Position numbers and translations under genes: made by a program | Shown: piece after piece, positions 10,701-17,992 of the stretch | Layout: each line of letters opens with the position of its first letter | Numbering within the stretch: position 1 is the stretch's first letter | Source: Xenoacremonium recifei | Taxonomy: Eukaryota > Ascomycota > Sordariomycetes > Hypocreales > Nectriaceae | Reading direction: 5' to 3' | Length of the DNA: 21,498 bases | Assembly (NCBI GenBank): GCA_012184525.1 | Contig: WOFQ01000157.1 | Location: 1 to 21,498 of the forward strand | Notes under the pieces: generated by a model | The model's database searches: none | Seen by the model: the letters and a program-made list of their open reading frames with translations, nothing else | What the model was told of the DNA's origin: nothing

Positions 10701-11233
10701 TGCGCTCAGTGCCACATTTCCCACACCAGGGAGTCGAGTTTCGTCATGTGCTCAACATTTGCCAACAGCCAGATGGATTGACCCTGTGCACATCACTTCT
10801 GCGAACTCATTTTCTTGGTGACTGGTCTCAAGTTGGAGTGGTGGCTTGTTGCGAGGCAGGCGGCTTTGTCTTTGCGTCCGCATTGGCTGCCAACGTCAAT
10901 ATACCTTTGGCATTGATCCGTGAAGCTAGGAAACTCCCTCCGCCTGTCGCCTCGGTTGCCAAGGACCCATCACATATTTCATCATTGACGCCCAACGTCT
11001 CTTCAAGAGAGAACCAAATCGAAATGGAATGGAATGTGATTCCCGAAGGCGCATCGGTGGTGGTGGTGGACGATGTACTTGCCACAGGAAAGACGCTTTG
11101 CGCAGTGTTGACTTTGTTGGGTAAGATTGGCATAAGTGTTGATGAAGTCACTGTTTTAGTTGTAGCTGAGTTCCCTGTCCACCGTGGCCGAGGACTGTTG
11201 CATAGGCATGGCTTTGGGAGAGTCCGCGTCTAA
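7769..11233 (+). CDS. Methyltransferase-like / FAD oxidase / P-loop kinase / phosphoribosyltransferase fusion, interrupted
   Basis: Single reading frame broken by TAA at 8168-8170. ATG 7769 has good context. The first 133 codons plus about 150 after the stop form a class I methyltransferase-like domain (VMEIGPGAKSV, AYEPNSLF, FDIVLFCHS). Numbering from ATG 8171, about 175-630 is a BBE-type FAD-binding oxidase (SGSHSGHCLWPN, GGIGHLARLYGLSCD, NCSADAYLY). About 636-830 matches animal-type phosphomevalonate kinase: P-loop GASGAGKD at 643-650, KREYC, DRLLLDRNYKEEHR, ETRQSRRGY. About 840-1020 is APRT-like (FPHQGVEFRHV, EAGGFVFASALA, PRPP loop VVVVDDVLATGKT at 963-975). The stop may be a CAA-to-TAA nonsense change. 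Alternatively it lies in a 60-nt frame-preserving intron, 8142-8201 (GTTTAG donor, CTACTAAAT branch-like, ACAG acceptor). Frame continues past the final TAA as SLLVFGGA (11234-11257), as APRT C-termini do. Substrate unknown. Confidence 0.8.
8142..8201 (+). other. Candidate 60-nt intron containing the in-frame stop
   Basis: Removing these bases deletes the TAA at 8168-8170, keeps the frame and joins VLP to SSDKAMD through a new Trp codon. The branch-like CTACTAAAT is close to consensus. The GTTTAG donor is weak, and an earlier AG (8190) would have to be skipped. It competes with the idea that the TAA is simply a nonsense mutation; I lean to nonsense because the skipped residues read like ordinary domain sequence. 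Confidence 0.3.
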
Positions 11234-12520
11234 AGTCTCTTAGTCTTTGGTGGGGCGTAGGGAGTTTTGATAGAAAGCTCATTCAGAACATACTCAAGGC
11301 GGCCATTCTTTAAGCTGATGTCCTATTGGAACGCCTTAGATGAGGGAAAGGGCGAGAAGATGTTGGAGGAGACGGAACAATTTGCTACGAAAAGAAAATG
11401 GAGCAATTTAATTAATGCATACTTGAAAGAGAAGGAGAATGACCCGCGGTTCAAACAGAGCTAGGATCATAGTTGGCAATAGTACAGTATATTATAATAC
11501 AAAAACAGCCAACTACTTTATTGCCATATTATTAGCAATACTGCTCCCACTGCACCTCATTGTAGCAGTAAGACGAAACGAAACATGTTTCAGTGTGCAA
11601 CTGTGGTTATTCACACTTCGAGGACGCAAACAGCACTCACAATGCTATTTTTTGAGAAGGGTGGTTGTAAAGAATATCAGATGTTGCCGAGGGATTTTTA
11701 TGATATGGCCTTCTGTAGAAATCTTAGGCTAAAGTTCTCTATTGTAATATATTCGAAGGGTTTTATTATCAAAAGGCATGAAGACTGTTACATAAAGCTA
11801 TATTTAAAATCTATACTATGTAGTAGATGCGTAGCAAGTGTCGGCTTTCTGAAAATATAGAGTTCTCCTCATCTTTATAGTTAATACTAAGACCAAGTCA
11901 TAGATAAAAAGTTTAAACAGAAGGCTTTGGAGATTTTAACTGTTCTTTTTAAAGATTTTAAAGATGAAGTGACTGAATTGACCCCAACAGATAAAAGAAT
12001 GAGCTAGTGTGTTTATGCTCACCAAGCATTCCTGCGTGAAAGTGATACTGCTCGTGTTGATTGCCGCTGGATGGTGGCGCAGAGATATGATGATGTGCTG
12101 TGAGAGTTTATCCAGCTTTAAGGTGGCTGCAGCAACAAGTAGGTTGGCTGAGACTGCTTCGATAGTACTTTTTCTGTCGATGTACTCGCCCGCTTCATCT
12201 CTGTATCCCTAGATGCCGTCGCGCTTTGGTGGGCATCGCAATGCCGTGCTTCGCCAATTTCTGACGCTCTCTCCCCTAATAAGATAAAAAGACTTTCAAT
12301 CCTAAGAACTTAGCCTTAAGTAAATAAGATTCTTAAGGAATAATGAGAAGCTAGGGATGATAGACACTCTATACCTTGGAGGCCTCTTCTTTCTATTGCA
12401 ACTGTCTACAGCCACAGCAAAACTCCAATCGCCTTGAACTTTCCCGAAACTGATTTGCTCCCTCTCTTATAACAAAAGCCGGCTTCAACGATATGGCTAT
12501 ACCTTTCCGCCTCATCTTCT
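11234..12520. other. AT-rich gene-free stretch
   Basis: After eight further in-frame codons of the fusion gene (11234-11257, ending TAG), the region becomes AT-rich with only short open frames. The frame at 11267-11464 is charged (EKMLEETEQFATKRKWSNL) and the frame at about 11908-12006 reads KALEILTVLFKDFKDEVTEL. Both look like possible helical fragments of decayed genes or elements, but neither is recognisable. No tRNA, hairpin array or terminal repeat was seen. Confidence 0.45.
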
Positions 12521-15500
12521 TTAGTCAACCTTCTCGGAACCGTGACCATATATACACTTTGCCTCGACACAACGACCGCGTTGATCGTTGAAACACGGGC
12601 CCTGACGGGCGATATACCATAAAGCATCAAACTCATCATCCCGCAACGGTGGATGATGGTGATTCCTTACACATCCCCTACACTTCCCCTTTAAAAAAAG
12701 CCACGTACATAGGTTTCGGCGTTTCAACCTTTCGACCAGCTGTGGCTCAACATTCAGAGGCGGATCCGCACGCCTCCCATTCTTTCCTATTGTCGGACCC
12801 AATCTCGCGAACTGATGAGCAGGAACTAGATAGGAAAACGCCGGAGCACCTTGCACAGAACTATTCGTTCCCTCCTGAGAACCAGTAAACGTGAAAACGC
12901 CACGAAATTGAGTAACGTGTTTGAACCCAAGTTTCCTAATAGATGGTGCAGCAGGGCTTCCGACAAGTAACGTTATGCGCTCTACCGCTGATTTATCGGC
13001 AACGAACTGACCTAGAAATGGGGCATAACCTGAGTCGTGATAACAAGCAAGCATAATATGTTTGCATTGCGGAAGGTCTGCAAAAAACTTCAGACATTCT
13101 GCTGATTTGTTAGTCATCCTGTCAGGTACAACGGGCGCCAATAGGTGCGCACCCGGTGCGTCTGTAAGGGACTTATGTCAGCCCAACATCCTTGTATGCC
13201 AGCTTGCAGTTACCCCTTTTCTGTTGACGACGAGCCTCACTTCGCCGCGCAATGATCTTCTCAAATCCTCTCTCTCAGAATAAATCCAGCTACAGCTACT
13301 AGACAATTTTCTGACGACTGCCTACCTCCTCCGGGCGACTATGGCTCTCGGGAAGCCCTACATCAGGCGATCAATGCATGGGCAGCTCCTAAGGGCTATG
13401 CGTTTGTCACTGGGAAGTCGAAGACAACAGAGAGCGGCAGACGAATTGTTTTCTTCAGCTGTGATCGTGGAGGAGAACCTCCCAGAGCCTCGAGGGCACG
13501 GCAACGGTCAACTACAACACGGCGTACAGGGTGTCAATTCTCAGTCCGTGCGAAGGAAGCCTTGGACAAGACAACATGGCGCCTTGAGCACCGTCCTGAC
13601 AGCAAGTTTGCCTATCATAACCACGAGCCAAGCACAAACATGTCTGCACATCCAGTCCACCGTCAACTATCCCAAGCAGATAGGTCAACTATCAATAACC
13701 TTGCGAACGCTGGAGTAGCACCGAAAGAGATCAGATCCTACCTACGTCAGAATACAGAGTCTCTTGCTACCCAGCAAGACATCTATAACTGCATTGCACA
13801 AGGCAAACGAGACCAGAAAAATGGTCAAAGCATGATATAAGCTCTTGCTAATGAGCTCGAGGCTGAGGGTTTCTGGAGTCGAATACGCTTCGACGAGGAT
13901 GGTCGGGTTACAGCTGTGTTGTTTGCCCACCCAGAGTCTCTGGCATACCTCAAGTCATACCCGGATATACTTATATTGGACTGCACATACAAGACAAACA
14001 AGTATAAGATGCCTCTTCTCGATATCGTCGGTGTTGATGCCTGTCAACGCTCATTCTGCATTGCCTTCGCCTTCCTCAGCGGCGAGGAGGAGAAGGACTA
14101 TATCTGGGCATTAGATCGGCTGCGATCAATATACGAAGCCTGTAGCGCAAGACTACCATCAGTGATCCTTACAGACCGCTGTCTCGCCTGCATGAATGCG
14201 GTATCTCATTGCTTTCCGGCTGCAGTATCGCTTCTTTGCCTTTGGCATGCCAACAAGGCAGTCCTGCGTTACTGCCAGCCAAGCTTCATGCGCCACAACG
14301 ATGCGGCTCAAGAGTCTCAAGGCCACCAAGAGTGGAAGGACTTCTATAGAAAATGGCATGAGCTTGTGGCATCGGCAAACGAGGAGACATTTGAAGACAG
14401 GCTTCAACAGCTCAAAGAGCGCTATGCTTCAGCCTACGCCCGGGAGGTCGCATATATTATCGAAACATGGCTTAACCTCTACAAAACGAAGCTCGTCAAG
14501 GCTTGGGTTGATCAGTATCTTCATTTTGAGAATGTGGTTACATCTCGAGGCGAGGGTATTCATCAGCTCATCAAAATATACCTTGATACTTCCCAGCTAG
14601 ATCTCTTTGAGGCCTGGAGGGCTATCAAGCTGGTGATACTTAACCAAGTAGCTGAGCTCCGAGCAAACCAAGCAAAGCAGCAAGTCCGGACGCCTATAGA
14701 ACTCTCAGGGAGTCTATACAGCATCATACGAGGCTGGGTATCTCACGAGGCATTGCGGAAGGTTGAGGCGCAGAGAAAGCGGCTCCAACAGAACAGGCTC
14801 CCTGCCTGCACAGGGGTCTTCTCAGCAACACTTGGGCTCCCTTGCGCTCACATCATCGAGCCTCTTCTACTACAAGAGCGACCGCTAGTTACACCGCTTC
14901 CACACGCATTGGCATCTTCAACGAGAAGGAAACCCTCAATTGCTCATAGAGCCCCGCCGTCAACTTGATCAGGTGGCAGCTACGTCAGTATTGCCGAAAA
15001 CTAGCACTCAGCGCGAGCCATGTGTATTTGAGATCGTTGAGCAAGCATCACAGATACAGACGAGAGCCAACCCCACATGCTCAAGATGTCATACACAGGG
15101 CCACAGGATGAACTCAAATGCATGCCCATTACGATATGCGCATCTTATATCTTCCTCAACTTCTACAGCACCTCTAAATATACTGCCGTCATTGACTACA
15201 CCAATTTCAGCTCCACTGCCAGCCCCCGATCCATCCTTATCCTCAAGTTTGCCGCAGCAGCAGGTCGCGCCGGCAGCGGCACCATCTGATCAAGAGATGA
15301 TACTGTCTCCGCCAGAGGTGATATCTCTACCATCCTCATCGGCAGATGTACTTCCATCACCAGACGTGCCGCCATCGGTGCCATCGCCTGGACCAGACGT
15401 ACGCTATGACGACCCTTGTGCTATATATAATCGATATGTTGCAGCACGGACGGCATAGTATAACAAGCTGCCTCGAGGTAGCTTGAAGACCAACCAGCAA

Positions 15501-16836
15501 TATCGAAAGGCAATGGGCCTTCCCCAACGCTACAATAAGACAAGTTACAGCTGGTGTTTGGATTATAAGCAGATGGGTAAACGGTGCATATCAACAATAC
15601 CTAGCCGGGAGTGGACTAAGGAGGAGATGATGGCGTTCTTGGACTGGACTAAGGCAGAAATGAGCGTGTGGAGAGGCGAGTCGCCGCGGAGATGGGCAAT
15701 AATCCTCTGGCAAACAGGCGAAGAGGCATGAAGGAGATTTGGAAGAGCGTTGAGCAGGACACAATCGACCAACAAGCTCTGTACTCAAACGATGACCAGG
15801 CTGAAGACTGCATTATAGTTACTGCTTAGATTATTGTTGATGTATAAGTTACTTATATTCTAATTGTAGCACTGTGATGAAGAGTCTGCATAGTAGTTCG
15901 CCAACTCAAGATTAGAAATAATAAAAATAAACACAATATAATACAAAAGTCTGGCCGGCGTACAAGGATATTGGGCTGACATAAGTCCCTTACAGACGCA
16001 CCGGGTGCGCAACACGTGACACTTACGCGCGCACCCAGGTGCGCACCTATTGGCGCCCAGGTACAACGGCTTCATGGGAATTGTGCATACCTCGAATTTT
16101 GTTATCTGCTCTTTCCTTGCCAGATCCCACATCAATGAAATCAAACAGTGGCAAACGGCTACTAAAGCCCGCACAAAAAGCCCTGAGCTGGGCCACGTCT
16201 TTGACTCGGCCCTCCCGAGAGAGCTTCAACCCTAAACCGTCTAAGTGAGCGAACGCTTTGACGACAATATCTAGCCTTTCAGAATCGTCCACGACGGTCT
16301 CCAAGTACAAGCGTGTAGCTGTAAGCAGCGCGTCCGCAGCTTCTTCGCCTCCTGAAGACGCTTTCTTGATGAATCTGTCTTGAAACTGGTTCATATTCAG
16401 GATCAGTGCTGCGAAGCCTTGCGTATGTTCAGATTCATACATACTGCGTAACCGTCGGCATCAGCATCAATCAGCACGACCACGAACGATCGCCGTTCCT
16501 AGTGAAGGGGTGATCAATATACATCATGATTTTGCCTGCGTTTCAACTTCTTCTCACTGCAATTCGGCCTCCATCCCGCAATGCAAGTATGTCTTGCTGC
16601 AGCTGCCTTCGAACCTCTTGCTCAGCTTGGAGATCTAGCTCGGCTCGTTCTCGTTTTTTGTTGGAGTCTTCAAGTTCGTTGATTAATCCCTTTGAATATC
16701 AAGTCAGTGTTGCCACAGGATAATTAGTCTGAAGAGAGCAAGTATCAACTCTTACCTCAATGAAGCTCCACCGCTGCTCGTCACTATCTCGAAATTCCTG
16801 AAAGCGCTGACGATAAGACTGCGGCCGAGGATCCAT
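12521..16836 (-). CDS. CCCH zinc-finger protein with DUF7923, five exons, transposon in intron 4
   Basis: Exons 16836-16756, 16689-16558, 16498-16445, 16385-16091 and 13098-12521 total 1140 nt, a 379-aa protein, with all phases consistent. The introns are 66 bp (GTAAGA...CAAAG), 59 bp (GTGAGA...ACTAG), 59 bp (GTATGT...CCAG) and 2992 bp. Exons 1-2 encode an N-terminal coiled coil (ELEDSNKKRERAELDLQ). The DUF7923 core runs FVVVLIDADADGYA, DIVVKAFAHLDGL, LFDFIDVGSGKERADNKIR, then FFADLPQCKHIMLACYHDSG and ERITLLVGS. The C-terminus carries paired CCCH-like fingers (CTWLFLKGKCRGCVRNHH and CFNDQRGRCVEAKCIYGH), suggesting RNA or protein binding. The last intron would be an ordinary 57-nt intron (GTATGC donor, ATGACTAAC branch, AGCAG acceptor) without the 2926-bp element and its 9-bp duplication. 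Expression then depends on splicing a 3-kb intron, very long for a fungus. Function of the family is not established. Confidence 0.85.
13124..13132 (+). repeat. Target-site duplication, left
   Basis: AGGTACAAC directly abuts the first base of the element at 13133 and recurs exactly at 16059-16067. Nine bases is the duplication size known for Hop-type Mutator elements. Confidence 0.95.
13133..13200 (+). repeat. Left terminal inverted repeat (shortened, 68 bp)
   Basis: Matches the right end in reverse complement in two blocks: 21 outer bases, then 47 inner bases with three mismatches or so. A 34-bp segment present in the right repeat is missing between the blocks. The junction lies at an 8-bp motif, TGCGCACC, which borders the segment twice in the right repeat, as expected for slippage or microhomology deletion. 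Confidence 0.9.
13256..15829 (+). pseudogene. Hop-like MULE transposase, disrupted
   Basis: Reading starts in the frame open from 13256 (DDCLPPPGDYGSREALHQ, FAR1/FLYWCH-like DNA-binding part with FFSCDRGG and TGCQFSVRAKEA). It continues through NHEPSTNMSAHPVHR and the DDE catalytic region: ILDCTYKTNKYKMPLLDIVG (first Asp about 13979), LTDRCLACMNAV (second Asp about 14172), CLWHANKAV and TSRGEGIHQLIK (Glu about 14552). It ends in a CCHC zinc knuckle (CSRCHTQGHRMNSNAC), a Pro/Ser-rich stretch and a C-terminal block with QRYNKTSYSWCLDYKQMG. The total is about 850 codons, close to the 836 aa I recall for Hop. Lesions are no in-frame ATG near the start, TAA at 13838-13840, a frameshift near 14890, TAG at 15456-15458 and a frameshift near 15660. 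Both stops are explainable as Gln codons changed by C to T. Confidence 0.9.
15957..16058 (-). repeat. Right terminal inverted repeat (102 bp)
   Basis: Reverse complement of the left end, carrying the 34-bp segment lost from the left copy. It is rich in GCGCACC motifs and includes CACGTG at about 16013-16018. Its length is close to the 99-bp repeats recalled for Hop, so this end looks ancestral. Confidence 0.9.
16059..16067 (+). repeat. Target-site duplication, right
   Basis: Exact second copy of AGGTACAAC, directly abutting the last base of the element. Removing the element and one copy rebuilds a normal 57-nt host intron. Confidence 0.95.
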
Positions 16837-17596
16837 CCTAGAGGTGCTGGAAATATCACAGCCTCTCCTTCGAGATCCTAGCGCGGGTCATTATCTACTT
16901 TAGAAGAACGAGCACTGTCGGAAGAAAAGACTCCAGCAAAAACCCAAGGCAGAGTAAAACTGTCAGATTGACGCTATGCAGTTAAAGGGGCGTCCAAAAC
17001 TGGCTAGCCCTTTCAAGATTGAACATAACGGTGGAAGCTGACACACCACATCAGGTGTTAGATTTGAGCTCCGCTTTTCTTTACTACATACATATCCTTA
17101 TAGCCACAACGGAGAGGAGTTAAAAGAACCCCTCCTTTGGGAAGGCTGGAGGAGACAAGACGAGATAAATCAATAAGAGCATCAAATTCCTAGCTCGCAA
17201 CTAATACGTTCACCCCATCGTGCCCGTGCGTATCCAACACCTGTTTTGACTTCTCAGACCCTTGTTGAAACTGGGAGAACGTGATTGGATCAAAAGCGGA
17301 AACGGGCGCTGTTTCCGACATTAATACTTGAGTAAGATTAAAGGGGACGGAAAACGCGGACAGGAAACGAGAAAACGACAGGAAACGGAGTGTCCTTCGT
17401 ACAGTAGGGAGCTGTTGGAAAGTGACGATAGGCTCAATCGCCTCCCAGTAATGCCTAGGGTTAGAAAAATGATTTCTACTACAAGTCATTATGTCATTGT
17501 TAATGTAGGCTCACTGTGATCTGTTATGCGGGCGGGTTATCCAAATTGCATGTGCCTGCGCATGTGGCTTGTTCCGTTATGTCCGACGTGGGTCGT
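16837..17596. other. Intergenic region upstream of the CCCH gene
   Basis: It holds the promoter of the minus-strand CCCH gene (no clear TATA box close to ATG 16836) and the second 80-bp repeat. A 43-codon minus-strand frame at 17190-17321 (MSETAPVSAFDPITFSQF at its start) looks compositionally protein-like, but I do not recognise it and it has no visible continuation. The 80-bp repeat begins 8 bp upstream of its ATG. It may be a first exon or a truncated remnant. Confidence 0.4.
17330..17409 (+). repeat. 80-bp dispersed repeat, copy 2
   Basis: Same orientation as 317-396 with one difference seen by eye, about 17 kb away. Such near identity in a region otherwise full of decay indicates recent spread or selection on the repeat. 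Confidence 0.85.
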
Positions 17597-17920
17597 GACA
17601 GTTATGGATCGGCTTTCTGAATTTCATACCGCAGCGCCTGTTTGTTTTCACTATAATAAAAGACAGTTATGGATCGGCTATCTGAATTTTATACCGCAGC
17701 GCCTATTTGTTTTTACTATAATAAAAGATAGTTATGGATCGGCTATCTGAATTCCATACCGCAGCGCCTGTTTGTTTTCACTATAATAAAAGACAGTTAT
17801 GGATCGGCTATCTGAATTTTATACCGCAGCGCTTGTTTATTTTACTATCGCGTAAGACAGTTGTGGAATGGTTCTCTACAATTCATCCTGCACCGACTGT
17901 TTGCCTATTTAAAGACTGAA
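17597..17920 (+). repeat. 65-bp tandem minisatellite, about five copies
   Basis: Units start with GACAGTTATGGATCGGCT at 17597, 17662, 17727 and 17792 (period exactly 65), followed by a degenerate fifth unit from 17856. Each unit holds ACCGCAGCG and a TATA-like CTATAATAAAAG. The array ends in the promoter of the 545-aa gene, and the last unit carries TATTTAAA in the place of the TATA-like box. Because 65 is not a multiple of three, the open frames running through the array are incidental. Confidence 0.92.
17906..17913 (+). promoter_or_regulatory. Probable TATA box of the 545-aa gene
   Basis: TATTTAAA lies 80 bp upstream of ATG 17993, a normal distance for a fungal core promoter. It occupies the position of the TATA-like box of each upstream 65-bp unit, so the promoter itself may be the ancestral unit. 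Confidence 0.4.
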
Positions 17921-17992
17921 CTCAAGTTTGAACACATATCTATTATATCTTTTATACATTCAACAAAGTTCTACCTCTACAGCCCGTATGTT

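Larger units (their letters stand above)
13133..16058 (+). mobile_element. Hop-like Mutator (MULE) DNA transposon, 2926 bp
   Basis: Bounded by terminal inverted repeats starting GGGCGCCAATAGGTGCGCAC on both ends and by a perfect 9-bp target duplication AGGTACAAC. It encodes one degenerate MULE transposase on the plus strand. Size, repeat length at the right end (about 102 bp), 9-bp duplication and single long transposase match Hop of Fusarium oxysporum as I remember it (about 3.3 kb, 99-bp repeats). It is inserted in the last intron of the CCCH gene, in opposite orientation. Several stops and frameshifts make it non-autonomous; the intact ends mean it could still be moved by a related transposase. 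Confidence 0.93.

Noticed and set aside
11267..11464. 65-codon charged frame just after the fusion gene
   Set aside because: Not recognisable, short and followed by AT-rich non-coding sequence; it could be random or a decayed fragment.
12406..12639. Extra minus-strand frame at the 3' end of the CCCH gene
   Set aside because: It overlaps the zinc-finger exon in another frame and shows no family continuation.
13341..13718. 125-codon plus-strand open frame inside the transposon
   Set aside because: The neighbouring frame carries the FAR1-like N-terminal part of the transposase; this one is its shadow.
17597..17920. CRISPR-like array
   Set aside because: Units are contiguous 65-bp tandem copies without unique spacers, in a fungal genome.
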